Part shown: piece by piece, positions 8,390 through 17,858 of the stretch
Position numbering within the stretch: position 1 is the first letter of the stretch
Layout: the number at the start of each line of letters is the position of its first letter
Assembly (NCBI GenBank): GCA_001443495.1
Contig: LDXR01000016.1
Location: forward strand, 19,593 to 71,630
Source: a candidate division NC10 bacterium CSP1-5
GTDB lineage: Bacteria; Methylomirabilota; Methylomirabilia; Methylomirabilales; CSP1-5
Direction of reading: 5' to 3'
DNA length: 52,038 bases
The notes under the pieces: model-generated
Databases searched by the model: none
Told to the model about the DNA's origin: nothing
The model's input: only the letters and a program-made list of their open reading frames with translations
Position numbers and translations under genes: made by a program

Positions 8390-9973
8390 TCACCTCGAAA
8401 CTGCACTTAAGATTCCCAGCCGTCTCCCAGCACTACTAAGTACAAACCGAATCTGATCCCGACCTAACCCAGCAAGCCAAGGCATCTTGTACAAGATGAT
8501 TAAGGTCGAAGCCGCGTATAAAACCCAGCCTAGACCCATGGTCGCCAAATGGCCCCAACCAAATACACCTGCTAGACCCAACGCTTCGCCGGCGACCCAT
8601 TTAGACAAGAGCGCAACCCCGAACAAAATGCCGAGTGCTGCAGCCTGGTGGCCGTAGTCCCACGTCCACCCGTTCGCCTTGGCGATCAAGCGAGAATAAA
8701 GATTCACTCCAACTACCTGCAGCACTACCATCTTGAGGGCCAGGCCGACCGCTGCAAGTCCAAGGCCCGGCACCGCCGCCGACGGCGAGGCCAGCATTAG
8801 GTAGGTTACAGGAATACTTACCCCCATCGTAAGTACGCCAATTTTGGCATACCGCCAGGTCTCCCCATCTGCATATAAGAACGTCCCTACTATCTGACCC
8901 AGCGACTGGTGAATCGGAACCAGAAACATCAGGCCCAGAATGAGCCAGGCTGCCTCATAGCTGGGCCCAAGTGTCCAGCTAAGGATTTCACGACTGTATG
9001 GGAGGAGAAGACAACTGATCCACGCACCGGCAAAGTACAGGCCGCGAGACACGGAAACATAGAGCCTCTGCACCCGCCGGTGGTCCTGGCGCTCCCGAGC
9101 CTCTGCGACCTCCTTCCAAAACACCCTCAGGATTGACGCAGTCACAATCAAGCTGACATTCGCAAACTGCTGGCCAACAGCAAAAAAACCCTGCTGCTCC
9201 GCTCCCCCGAACTGCTGCAGCAGCCACCGGTCGGCAAAGGCGTAGAGAAACCCTACCCACCCATAGATAACGAGCGGTGCACAATACGTCGTAAACTCCT
9301 TCGCCACTGCCCTCGCGTTATCACGCCCTTCGTAATGCGCAGGCAGATTGGCCCGCACCAACCTCGGCCCCAATGCTGCCACAAACAAGGCGTACTCCCC
9401 GACCAGCAACCACATGACGTTCTTGACGGTCAGCCACCCCCAGTATGAAGCCGCGAGAATCAGCGCGAGATGCGCCGCGGCCTGGATGACCAACGCCACC
9501 TGAACGATGACAGTCTTCCTGACCGCCTCTCCCAATTGACTAACCATTCCCCATGCCTGCATCATCAGGAAGCTTGCGACGAAGGCGAGAAGCACAATCC
9601 CACGCTCGTGACCAACCCAGACACGCTCGACGACACTACCAGGCAACAACAACCCGACGACTAGAACCGTGCCGGCAAACTGAAAGACAAGCCATCCGAT
9701 GTAAAGAGCGAAAAATGTTGCCCCCCTACGCCTTCGTGAAATAAAAGTATAGAAGGCCGACGAGCTCCCCATCTCCAGTAACAGGCTGATGGCAACGAAG
9801 CTCCCGAGGAGAAAATTCAGATCACCGTATCGCGAAGCTCCCAACTCACGGGCAATCAGAATACCAGTGGCGAACGAGAGGCCGGCTCGGAGGAAATTAG
9901 CCACAACCGTCACGCCGAAGCGAATGCCGATTCGTTCAATGAAGACGCCAGGCACTGAAGCAGCTTCTAGCAC
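8390..9973 (-). CDS. Oligosaccharide flippase (Wzx-type polysaccharide biosynthesis membrane protein)
   Basis: A 527-residue, very hydrophobic protein with roughly 12-14 predicted membrane spans and the N-terminal pattern GVTVVANFLRAGLSFATGIL followed by ARELGASRYGDLNFLLG, characteristic of the polysaccharide synthase/MATE-like Wzx family. It would flip undecaprenyl-pyrophosphate-linked repeat units across the inner membrane. Length is slightly above the usual 420-500. It sits in DNA visibly less GC-rich than its neighbours and has non-coding gaps on both sides, so it may have been exchanged together with the next gene upstream. No Wzy polymerase is visible in the window. Confidence 0.85.
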   Translation of the reverse strand: MLEAASVPGVFIERIGIRFGVTVVANFLRAGLSFATGILIARELGASRYGDLNFLLGSFVAISLLLEMGSSSAFYTFISRRRRGATFFALYIGWLVFQFAGTVLVVGLLLPGSVVERVWVGHERGIVLLAFVASFLMMQAWGMVSQLGEAVRKTVIVQVALVIQAAAHLALILAASYWGWLTVKNVMWLLVGEYALFVAALGPRLVRANLPAHYEGRDNARAVAKEFTTYCAPLVIYGWVGFLYAFADRWLLQQFGGAEQQGFFAVGQQFANVSLIVTASILRVFWKEVAEARERQDHRRVQRLYVSVSRGLYFAGAWISCLLLPYSREILSWTLGPSYEAAWLILGLMFLVPIHQSLGQIVGTFLYADGETWRYAKIGVLTMGVSIPVTYLMLASPSAAVPGLGLAAVGLALKMVVLQVVGVNLYSRLIAKANGWTWDYGHQAAALGILFGVALLSKWVAGEALGLAGVFGWGHLATMGLGWVLYAASTLIILYKMPWLAGLGRDQIRFVLSSAGRRLGILSAVSR

Positions 9974-10061
9974 CCTGATTTTCCCCTCATCTCTCTCAAC
10001 GCTCCTTTCATTTCCACAACCCTATTCCTTGCGAACCACCTTACCGTCAGCCTTCAACCAT

Positions 10062-12125
10062 TCAACTTTCCAATTTGTCACTTAGAGTAACGCTGTCTTC
10101 CCAATTATCAACTGAATGCTTATTACGGCACACCTGATTCAAAAATGATAGGACGCGCGATACACACTGCCCGTCATGAAGAACATAGTTACGCACGAAG
10201 GTTGTCGCGTCAATATCCCGCAACTCAGCCACAAAGTTATTTCCACCGGTCACCAACTGGTGCACAGCTGCTACAAGCGCTTCTTTAGACTTACACCAAT
10301 AACAGGCACGCTCAAGATCAGCCGCGAAGTGTGGCATCAGACGCGTTTGCCCCGGGTCACAATACAGGATCAGCGGCTTGTTCAAAGCCAGCACTTCGTT
10401 CCAGACCGTACCGCTGGAGGTGTCAGTGATGACAACATCACTGCTCCGTATCAGATCATCCAGCGGCTGTGTTTCCTTCGTGCGAATTGAACGAATCTTT
10501 GTCCGCTTGAGCCAATATGGGATGGCCTGCCAGTCCGGCATGTACGGGAAAGGGCGATAGATGACCCGCACGTGCAATGCGTTTCCCAAAATCTGTAAGC
10601 ATTGCCTCTGCAACCAGTAACGCGTGGTATCTTCAACTTGCAGGCTGCCACCAAATGTGTTACGCGATGATAGCTCGCCTACCCAAAGAACATTGAGGGT
10701 TTCATTATGTGGGCGTTGGGGAAGAGGATTTCTGAGTTTCATCCTCTCGATACGCGCCGAGCCGACAGGGACACATCGTGCACGGATGGGTACAGTTGAT
10801 GCTGTGGGCGGTTGAATGCCTTCGCCATAAGTCAAAAAATAATCGGCATACCCTAGCTCTGCTAGCTCATGCGATGGAACGATGTGCGTGCCATACGCAC
10901 CACCATGTTGAAAACAAACGACCGGGATCCCCCGTCGTCGGCAGTGATACGCTAACCTTTTCGCAGGCAGCAGCGGCATAGCGGAGAAGCAGACTGCATC
11001 CGGCTTGACGGCGTCCAAAGCATGCACTGCCACTGCATCTGCATGGCGGGCGAGCAGTGGACCCAACACAGTGAGTGCCCGCAAATGTGGCACAAGGGCT
11101 GGAAACAGGTTCATCCCAAGCACGGTAACTGCAGGCGATGCAGGTCGCCCTCGAAGCCAGTCATTAAACAAGTCAGATAGATGCCTCACTTCGGCAGCGT
11201 CTGCCTGCGGCAAACCAACATCGAACTTATACTCAGGGCCACCCAGCAGGGAGCCCGCGGACGGGACGTAATACTGAGTCCACCATCGCTCATCCAGCCA
11301 GCCCGCTGTAAGACTGAAACATTCAACCCCCCTTGCCAACCGCAAAGCGTCCAACGTCGGGGCCCATTCATAGGCTGAACCTTCGACTAAAAGTAAGCGC
11401 CACCCACCGAGATCACCCAAAGACGAAAGATGAGGCCGTCGGGGTTGCAATCGTCCACGGACAAACCCTGCAATCTTTCGACTTGCGTAACGACAAGCCC
11501 GCCAAAGACTTCTCGTATAGTGGGTGCCCAAAATACGCTTAGATGCATCGCCTCGCAGTGTCTCAAATGGGAAGCCGTGTGCCTGGCACAACTCTTCGAT
11601 GACATCCAGCCATGGGTTGCGCCTGTATCCGTCGCCGGCGAACCATGGATCAATCTCGTCATCAAAGACTGTCACACGATCGGGTGCGAACGACTGCAGA
11701 GTTTCGCGCATGAGAAACGCACGAGTCACTATAGTCGATATTGAGAACAGAATGTAATAAGCCTGACCACTCAAGAATCCGGGGCCTTCAAACCGGGCAG
11801 GTTCGTATCTTGCGGCAATAAAGGATTCGATTTCATGCGCCAGGGAAAAACTTTCGCGACTGAACTGTTCCTCGACACATGCGAGCTGGCGGGTATCAGC
11901 ATACGCCGATACCCCTTCCTGCGGCAGACCGCACTCATCCAGCGCATCCAGGGCTTCAGCCGTTATTGCAACCAATTTAATGCTCGAGTCAAGCGGCACC
12001 GATTGCTTGGCCCTGTATACCTGTGCTCGGTTCTCCAAGAAAACTAATTGGCTGGCCATGCCCGGTTGTTTTGAAGCAATAGCCCCAGGTCGACTAACAG
12101 CCATAGAAACATCAGGAGGCTCCAT
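10062..12125 (-). CDS. Putative surface-polysaccharide glycosyltransferase (GT-B-like), poorly characterised
   Basis: A 687-residue soluble protein. The C-terminal half resembles GT-B/CDP-glycerol-transferase-like proteins: VVCFQHGGAYG, then VIYRPFPY, SSDVVITDTSSGTVWNEVL and NKPLILYCDPG, which look like the donor-binding half of a retaining transferase. The N-terminal 300 residues have no motif I recognise. The start at 12125 is uncertain; an ATG at 12057-12059 giving MASQLVFLENRAQ is equally plausible. It lies in an AT-richer segment with the flippase and is bounded by an unusually long 358-base gap, which suggests transfer as a cassette. Function as a glycosyl- or glycerophospho-transferase is inferred from C-terminal motifs only. 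Confidence 0.6.
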   Translation of the reverse strand: MEPPDVSMAVSRPGAIASKQPGMASQLVFLENRAQVYRAKQSVPLDSSIKLVAITAEALDALDECGLPQEGVSAYADTRQLACVEEQFSRESFSLAHEIESFIAARYEPARFEGPGFLSGQAYYILFSISTIVTRAFLMRETLQSFAPDRVTVFDDEIDPWFAGDGYRRNPWLDVIEELCQAHGFPFETLRGDASKRILGTHYTRSLWRACRYASRKIAGFVRGRLQPRRPHLSSLGDLGGWRLLLVEGSAYEWAPTLDALRLARGVECFSLTAGWLDERWWTQYYVPSAGSLLGGPEYKFDVGLPQADAAEVRHLSDLFNDWLRGRPASPAVTVLGMNLFPALVPHLRALTVLGPLLARHADAVAVHALDAVKPDAVCFSAMPLLPAKRLAYHCRRRGIPVVCFQHGGAYGTHIVPSHELAELGYADYFLTYGEGIQPPTASTVPIRARCVPVGSARIERMKLRNPLPQRPHNETLNVLWVGELSSRNTFGGSLQVEDTTRYWLQRQCLQILGNALHVRVIYRPFPYMPDWQAIPYWLKRTKIRSIRTKETQPLDDLIRSSDVVITDTSSGTVWNEVLALNKPLILYCDPGQTRLMPHFAADLERACYWCKSKEALVAAVHQLVTGGNNFVAELRDIDATTFVRNYVLHDGQCVSRVLSFLNQVCRNKHSVDNWEDSVTLSDKLES

Positions 12126-12483
12126 ACCCTATACGACCTCAACCTTCCCAGACGAAGATGCTAGGGCAGACACTGAAGGAACCATGAAAGCGCGGAGGGT
12201 ATACCAGCCGCAATTTGTAGTTCTCAAATAGACGCCTCAGCGGACTCTTGAGACAGGAGACCGCTATTGCTTCGCTAAATTGTGATGTTCACATTGGGCT
12301 AACTTGTAGAATGCATTTCCGCATTTGCAAGTACTCCTACGCCTGGCCACTACCCACAAATACAGAAAGAACCCAAACATGAAAAATAGGAGTTTACGCA
12401 CCCTGATCATTTCTAATATAAGAACTGGATTCGGTGGACGCCTTAGTGCTGGCGTGAAATGAGACTGACTGATCGCGGATTGG
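12126..12483. other. 358-base AT-richer intergenic region
   Basis: The longest gene-free stretch in the polysaccharide locus. It is less GC-rich than its surroundings and separates the 11-gene nonulosonate block from the flippase island. It contains a short palindrome at 12281-12293 (TGTGA, three bases, TCACA) and several A/T runs, but no complete promoter, terminator or RNA gene that I can support. It may mark one edge of a recombined cassette. Confidence 0.5.
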
Positions 12484-13677
12484 TTAGATATCCGCGAGTC
12501 TCACACTACTCGAACCGGTTACGCCGAACTCTTCCAACAGGTTGCCTACGACACCCAGATGCTCCTGCAAGGCCTGCGCATCGAACGGCGCTTTCGCTTC
12601 AAGCAGGCTCCGCACCTTGTTGTGCACTGAGCGGCAGACAATGATTTTGTATGCGGCGATCTCGTGTTTCGATTGAAGCCGAGCCAGTCCCACGGCGATG
12701 CGCCCCAACGGTGCGCCGAACTGGGCCACCGGCGGACCATCCACATAAGGCGATCCCTTTCCGCCAGGCGGATCAGGCAAGGCATACCGGCTGCCGCACG
12801 GCGCCCTCGCCTTGCGGCAGAAAAACCGAAGATCGCCCTCCCCCATGAACGCCAACTCCTCAGGGCACGCACCGACGCGCCGCTGGGAGGTGTCATATCC
12901 GACTCCCAGCCTGAGCGGTTCGGCATCTTCATATCCCAGTTCGACCAGCCGATTGGTCGTATCGGTCCCCGTGTAGCGCCGCAGATATGGGACGAACCAG
13001 TCATCAATCCATTCCGCGATCCGACGCACTGGCGTATCCATGAGCCGAAGCTGGATGATACACTCTCGCAGATCCACACCGCGCAACGCCGCCCGTATAC
13101 AATCCACCGTGTACCAATAGATTCCGCCGGAGCCGTAGACATACAGCCATAGGTGCCCCCCGGTCTTGAGGACTCGTGTGATCTCCTTCAACCCCTGATC
13201 AGGATCGGTGAGATGATGGAGCACGCCGTTGCACCACACCACATCGAAGCTTTCGTCCACAAACGGGAGTTCCATCAGCGAGTCCTGCTGAAAGCCGAGA
13301 TTTTGGAATCCTTTCTGGACCGCTCGCTTCCGGCAGCTTTCAATGTTGGTTGCGCTCAGATCGACCCCGATAACCTCCCGCGCACCGCATTGCGCCATCA
13401 GAATGGATCCGCGCCCCCCACCGCAGCCTGCATCCAGACAACGCTTTCCCTTGAATACGTGTGAGCTAATGCCATTAGCCTTGAGCCGCACATACAGCGG
13501 CTCGACAAATTCATCGAAGGTCTTTTCGTCATACAATGAAAACGTGTCTCCATAAACAAGCGCCGTTAGTCGTTCTTGCTCGGTCATGAAAATCGAACGA
13601 CTCATCCAATCGGTGATCTTGTTTCCCATGGGGGCGACCGACAGCGGGTCGGCTTTGCTCCGCAGTCCTCTCCTCAA
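12484..13677 (-). CDS. Class I SAM-dependent methyltransferase
   Basis: A protein of about 397 residues whose centre is a Methyltransf_11-type domain: CLDAGCGGGRGSILMA (motif I), VIGVDLSATNI, LPFVDESFDVVWCNGVLHHL and a post-motif region. The C-terminal 150 residues are not typical of the family and may bind the acceptor. Two starts are possible: a TTG at 13677 overlapping the previous stop, or an ATG at 13629 giving MGNKITDW. It is the last gene of the overlapping block that starts at 23558 and is followed by the 358-base gap. Acceptor unknown. Confidence 0.8.
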   Translation of the reverse strand: MRRGLRSKADPLSVAPMGNKITDWMSRSIFMTEQERLTALVYGDTFSLYDEKTFDEFVEPLYVRLKANGISSHVFKGKRCLDAGCGGGRGSILMAQCGAREVIGVDLSATNIESCRKRAVQKGFQNLGFQQDSLMELPFVDESFDVVWCNGVLHHLTDPDQGLKEITRVLKTGGHLWLYVYGSGGIYWYTVDCIRAALRGVDLRECIIQLRLMDTPVRRIAEWIDDWFVPYLRRYTGTDTTNRLVELGYEDAEPLRLGVGYDTSQRRVGACPEELAFMGEGDLRFFCRKARAPCGSRYALPDPPGGKGSPYVDGPPVAQFGAPLGRIAVGLARLQSKHEIAAYKIIVCRSVHNKVRSLLEAKAPFDAQALQEHLGVVGNLLEEFGVTGSSSVRLADI

Positions 13678-14510
13678 CCGAGTTTTAGCATGCGCGGGAC
13701 GAGGAACGCTCGTAAAGTGAACTTTGTGCTAGGTTCCCGCAGCCGTTCAATGACGCGCACCGTGAATCCGGAGCGAGCACCCAGCAGCGCGAGTGACGCA
13801 GCGCTGAAGACGTGGTGATGCTCGATGAAGAATTCCTCACGGCCCGGACCCTCGCTGACCGCGGCTTCGCCGTCCGGCACTTCCACGTAGACGAAGCCCG
13901 CGGGGTGAAGAAACTTGACGGCCCGCGCGAGTATTCCGATCGGATCCCTGACATGCTCGAGGACCTTGTTGAAGGTTACGAGATCGTACCGGCCGAGATC
14001 CTCGACGGTCGCAAAATCGCCGCAGACGCCTCGGACCCCGACCACGTTCCGCGCGTGGGCGACCAGCCGGGGATCGCGGTCGAGGGCCGTCCCATCCCAC
14101 CCAGCCGCCTTCACGCGGTGCAGGAAGACGCACAGGCCGGAGCCCACGTCGAGGACCGTCGGGGCTCGACCCTCCTGGGCGGGGGCCACCAAGTGACTCG
14201 CCGCGAAATCCAGGATCCGCCGCACCCGCCCCACGTTGTCGGACTGCTCTGGCGGCAACGACACGATCCGCTCAAAAGCCTTTCGGACGCCGTCCCTTCC
14301 GTAATTCGCGCTGACGTAGTCTTCCTGGTAGAGCCCCGAATCATCCATGGCGTGGACTGAGACGAAGTGACCGCACACGGGGCACCGCAGAACCTCGCGG
14401 TGGTAATTTGCGACCGCGCTGAACCGGAAGTGCACTTCGCCTGCGGGCGGCGCATCATACGTGAACGCCGTCGTCCACTCCTTGCCCCCGCACAGGCAAC
14501 GCGGGTTCAC
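13674..14510 (-). CDS. Class I SAM-dependent methyltransferase with N-terminal cysteine motifs
   Basis: A 278-residue protein. An N-terminal knuckle (CLCGGKEW and LRCPVCGHF) could bind zinc and precedes the methyltransferase core VLDVGSGLCVFLHRV, LVTFNKVLEHVRDP and FVYVEVPDGE. The same layout recurs at 845-1741 and 31043-31864, so the locus carries at least three members of this architecture. I choose GTG at 14508-14510, which overlaps the preceding stop as GTGA; the open frame continues upstream but only as a shadow. It probably modifies a nonulosonate or another sugar of the glycan; acceptor inferred from context. Confidence 0.8.
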   Translation of the reverse strand: MNPRCLCGGKEWTTAFTYDAPPAGEVHFRFSAVANYHREVLRCPVCGHFVSVHAMDDSGLYQEDYVSANYGRDGVRKAFERIVSLPPEQSDNVGRVRRILDFAASHLVAPAQEGRAPTVLDVGSGLCVFLHRVKAAGWDGTALDRDPRLVAHARNVVGVRGVCGDFATVEDLGRYDLVTFNKVLEHVRDPIGILARAVKFLHPAGFVYVEVPDGEAAVSEGPGREEFFIEHHHVFSAASLALLGARSGFTVRVIERLREPSTKFTLRAFLVPRMLKLG

Positions 14511-14905
14511 CGATCCACCTCGTCCGACAATCGGACCGCGGCCTCCAGGCGCTCGAGCACCCCGCTTTCGTCGAGCCACGAGACCACCGTGAGCCGCTCA
14601 TCCGCCACGTACCGCACGAAGGCCGCTTCCTGGCTCCGTTCCACGAGGAGGACGGAGTACTGGTTGATCCGGTTCTTGACGAGGACCCCCCGCAGGCCGA
14701 ACCGCTGCAACCGCCCGTTGAGCGACGGCGTCGCGTAAAACCCCCACGACTTACGGGCCACGTCGTACTCGGCTCCCGACGGCGTCGTAAAGGTGACCTG
14801 CTCATCCGGATCCAGCTCGACGCGCCCGCAATCCTTGAGGCGAATCTTCTTCTCCCCGTGGCCCACGTCGAACAGGCGCGGCGGATCGGCCGGCGTGAAC
14901 TTCAT
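14507..14905 (-). CDS. Small protein of unknown function coupled to the WbpG-type amidotransferase gene
   Basis: A 132-residue protein that I do not recognise. It starts MKFTPADPPRLFDVG, has no signal peptide or membrane span, and looks like a compact mixed alpha/beta or beta-rich fold with many charged residues (EKKIRLKDCG, FTTPSGAEYDVARKSWGFY). The ATG at 14903-14905 overlaps the stop of the amidotransferase gene as ATGA, and its own stop overlaps the following methyltransferase as GTGA, so it is translated in step with both. The tight coupling suggests an accessory subunit or small enzyme of the same sugar-modification step. Function unknown. Confidence 0.75.
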   Translation of the reverse strand: MKFTPADPPRLFDVGHGEKKIRLKDCGRVELDPDEQVTFTTPSGAEYDVARKSWGFYATPSLNGRLQRFGLRGVLVKNRINQYSVLLVERSQEAAFVRYVADERLTVVSWLDESGVLERLEAAVRLSDEVDR

Positions 14906-16020
14906 ATCCAGTTCCAATCCGGGATCAGGAATCCCTCGATCATCCACTTCCCATCACGGCGCATCCAGATGTCCCGACTCCTGAATCGCTCGATCACGTC
15001 GAGGAAGTGCGCCTCGGTAATGCCGACGAACTCGCAGAACTTCGCGATGTCCTCCCAGGGGGTCTCGTCCCCCCGCTTCCGCAGGACCTCGATGGCCTCC
15101 AGTCGCGTCATCCGCCCGTTCCGGATCTCCAGCGAGAGATTGTCGAACGTGCGCGTGAAGCCGAACTTGTACCACTTCAGCCAGTGGTGGATGGAGATGA
15201 AGTCGTCATCGATGTCGGCGTAGTCATAATAGCCGGTCTTCGGCCCCTCCGCGCGCGGCTGGAACCCATGCGTCCGCGCGACGGCGAGGCTCGTCTCGGG
15301 ACCCCACGGGAAGTAGTATCCCAGGAAGACCGCCAGGATCTCCTTGACGTTAAGCTCCTCATCCGTCGGCCCGAAGTACGGCGTCAGTTCCCCCTCTGAC
15401 AACTCGTCCGAGATCCAGTCCCGCGCCGTCGTCCCGTGCGTGACGCCGTATTTCCTCAGCCAGGCTCCGTCCAGGCAGAACCCGTGTCGATCCTCCGGCG
15501 CTCCGCCGTACTCGACGGCCGAATTCTCCCCCCAGACGACCAGCGGAATGTCGAACCGCACCGCGATCTTCAGCGGGATGTTGAAGAGGGCCAAGTGCAT
15601 CGGAATCGCCGGGCTGCCGTACCGGACCAGCGCCCGATACATGAACTTCCGCTCCACCCTGAGATTGACCTGATAGTCGATATGATCGACCCCGAGGCCG
15701 ACTAGATTGGCCAGGTTCCTCGCGCCGATCTCCGTGCGCGCCGGCGTCTTCCACGTCACCGCCAATGGGTTCAACCCGTATTCGAGGCACTTCACCACCT
15801 GCCATGTGCTGTCCTTGCCGCCGCTCACCGGGATCAGGCAATCGTACCCTCGGCTGCGCGCCTTGGCCTGTTGCACCACTTCCCGGAAAGCCAGTTCGCG
15901 GGCCCTCCAGTCGATCTCGCGCCGCATGGCATGGGTCACACAGGCGTTACAGACCCCCTCCTCGTTGAGCCGGATGTTGGGGCGACTGGAGGGGGTGATG
16001 CACCGTGCACAATACTTCAT
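14902..16020 (-). CDS. N-acetyl sugar amidotransferase (WbpG/PseA family)
   Basis: A 372-residue PP-loop ATPase. The N-terminus has two CxxC pairs (MKYCARCITP and VCNACV, probable zinc site), then the PP-loop LIPVSGGKDSTWQ, and VVWGENSAVEYGG characteristic of WbpG/PseA-type amidotransferases, which convert an acetamido group on a sugar to an acetamidino group with ATP and ammonia. In Pseudomonas O-antigen the ammonia comes from HisH/HisF-like partners; none is present here, and the gene instead overlaps an AsnB-type gene by four bases. The assignment to the family is strong; the sugar (nonulosonate or diamino-uronate) is inferred. Confidence 0.85.
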   Translation of the reverse strand: MKYCARCITPSSRPNIRLNEEGVCNACVTHAMRREIDWRARELAFREVVQQAKARSRGYDCLIPVSGGKDSTWQVVKCLEYGLNPLAVTWKTPARTEIGARNLANLVGLGVDHIDYQVNLRVERKFMYRALVRYGSPAIPMHLALFNIPLKIAVRFDIPLVVWGENSAVEYGGAPEDRHGFCLDGAWLRKYGVTHGTTARDWISDELSEGELTPYFGPTDEELNVKEILAVFLGYYFPWGPETSLAVARTHGFQPRAEGPKTGYYDYADIDDDFISIHHWLKWYKFGFTRTFDNLSLEIRNGRMTRLEAIEVLRKRGDETPWEDIAKFCEFVGITEAHFLDVIERFRSRDIWMRRDGKWMIEGFLIPDWNWI

Positions 16021-17849
16021 GCCCCGAACTCCTCGAGAAACATCTTGCTGGTCAGGAAAGAGAAGAGGAACTTGCTCTCGCTGTTGGGCAGGTCCGGCTT
16101 TCCGATCAGGTGCTCGATCCGGTCGCGCCGGACGTGCTCGAAGATCGGGCCCTCGTCGAGCAGGGAGGCCCGGACCTCGGGATCGGCCACTTCGAGAAAG
16201 GAAAAGATCGGCGCATTGAAGCCGACCTTCCGCGGATTGTCAAGGATGCGGTCGGGCACAATCCCGCGCACCGCGTCCCGCAGGATCGCCTTGGCGAGAC
16301 CCCGCCGGATCAAGTGCCTGGAGGGGATCCGGTAGCAGAAATCGAACAGCTGCCGATCCAGGTAGGGCGATCGATTCTCGATGGAGAAGTACATGGCGTT
16401 CAGATCGTCCTCGTGCAGGATCACCGGGACGGCCTCGTGGAACATCTCGTTCAACATCCGGTTGCGCAGGAGGCTCGACGCAAACTCTTTTTCCGAGAAC
16501 GGCTCACACCAGACAGACTTCAGGTACCTCCCAAAGCCGTCCGCGTTGAGAAAGATGTGGTCCCGGAAATTTGGGTTCTCGATGAACAGCTCTGGGTTGG
16601 CAAGATACGGATTTCTTACAAAGGGTCGGATATGTTCCATCCATGCCTGTCGTGAGGTTCTGTGGAGCTGGGGGTGATCGCGCACTTCGTACAAGTAGGC
16701 CAGGTGATGATCATAGTAGCCCGTGAACAGTTCGTCGGCCGCGGTACCGCTAACGGCTATCCGGTACCCGTGGGCGGCGATCAGCTCCATCAGCAGCCAG
16801 TGTGCGAAGTAGGCAATGGTGTAGACCGGGGCATCGTGCTGACGCACCAGGGTGCGCAATTTCGGCAGGAAATCTTTCGTGTCCACGGGAATCGAGGTGT
16901 GGCGGATCCCAAGCGCGGCGACGGCATGCTCCACCATATCCTGCTCTTCGTACCGGGCGTCCGAGTTGACGATGGTAAAGCCGTGGACGTCGTACCCGAA
17001 GACGTTCTTGGCGATGCTGATCAGCGCGTTGGAATCGACGCCGCCACTCATGCAGAACGCCAGCGGCACATCGGCCCTCAGGCGCAACTCGACGGCGCCA
17101 ATCAAGCGCTCCCGCGCGCCCGCCACCGCCTCCTCATAGGACATGGCCTCGTCCGGAAGGCAGCGCGGCTGCCAGTAGCCCTGCCGCGTCTCGCGACCGG
17201 CGGCGTCCAGACGCAAGAGCGAGGCGTGCGGCAGCTCGGACAACCCCTGGAAGAAGGTGTGCCCATCCTTGTAGAGCGCCTTGTAGCCATTCACGAGGTA
17301 GCGGTAAAGGTGGTCGATGTTCACCTCAAACCGCCGACCGAGGAGTGCGACGATGAACTTGACCTCCGAGCCGAAGTAGATCCCCGTCTCATCCCGATAC
17401 AGGTAGAGGGGCTTTTCGCCAAAGCGGTCACGGGATAACGTCAGTGATCCGTCTGCTTCGTCGTAGACCGCAAACGCCCACATGCCTTCGCACTTGTCCA
17501 GGTAGGACCAGCCGAAGTGGTCGATGGCCCGCAGGAGTACTTCGGTATCGGACGTGGTGCGGAACTGCACTCCTCGGGTAGCCAATTCCTCGCGGATCTC
17601 CACGTAGTTGTACAGCTCGCCGTTGTATACGAGCCATTTTGCCCCGACCCCGAACGGCTGGTTTGCCCGCTCGTCCAGATCGATGATGCTCAACCGTGTA
17701 TGCAGGAGACAGACATGCTGGCCCGCCGCATTGATCCACTGCCGGTAGGCCGCATGATCCGGACCCCGCCGACCCATCAGGCGGAGACACGCCTCAACGC
17801 GCCCTGGGTCGATCTGTCGTACTCCGAAGTATCCTGCGATCCCGCACAT
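16017..17849 (-). CDS. asnB: Asparagine synthase (glutamine-hydrolysing) family amidotransferase
   Basis: A 610-residue AsnB homologue. It starts MCGIAGYFG, with the N-terminal nucleophile cysteine at position 2 of a class II glutaminase domain (about residues 1-210), followed by an ATP-binding synthetase domain with CMSGGVDSNALISIA near residue 265. Classical AsnB makes asparagine from aspartate; paralogues in O-antigen loci amidate other carboxylates or supply ammonia. Here it overlaps the WbpG-type gene and lies nine bases after the NeuB-type synthase, so a role in the glycan pathway is more likely than general asparagine synthesis. Length fits the family; the glutaminase and synthetase signatures are intact. 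Confidence 0.85.
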   Translation of the reverse strand: MCGIAGYFGVRQIDPGRVEACLRLMGRRGPDHAAYRQWINAAGQHVCLLHTRLSIIDLDERANQPFGVGAKWLVYNGELYNYVEIREELATRGVQFRTTSDTEVLLRAIDHFGWSYLDKCEGMWAFAVYDEADGSLTLSRDRFGEKPLYLYRDETGIYFGSEVKFIVALLGRRFEVNIDHLYRYLVNGYKALYKDGHTFFQGLSELPHASLLRLDAAGRETRQGYWQPRCLPDEAMSYEEAVAGARERLIGAVELRLRADVPLAFCMSGGVDSNALISIAKNVFGYDVHGFTIVNSDARYEEQDMVEHAVAALGIRHTSIPVDTKDFLPKLRTLVRQHDAPVYTIAYFAHWLLMELIAAHGYRIAVSGTAADELFTGYYDHHLAYLYEVRDHPQLHRTSRQAWMEHIRPFVRNPYLANPELFIENPNFRDHIFLNADGFGRYLKSVWCEPFSEKEFASSLLRNRMLNEMFHEAVPVILHEDDLNAMYFSIENRSPYLDRQLFDFCYRIPSRHLIRRGLAKAILRDAVRGIVPDRILDNPRKVGFNAPIFSFLEVADPEVRASLLDEGPIFEHVRRDRIEHLIGKPDLPNSESKFLFSFLTSKMFLEEFGA

Positions 17850-17858
17850 CAGCCGCCC

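Noticed and set aside
12281-12293. CRP-like palindrome TGTGA/TCACA
   Set aside because: The spacer is three bases instead of six and no associated promoter was found.
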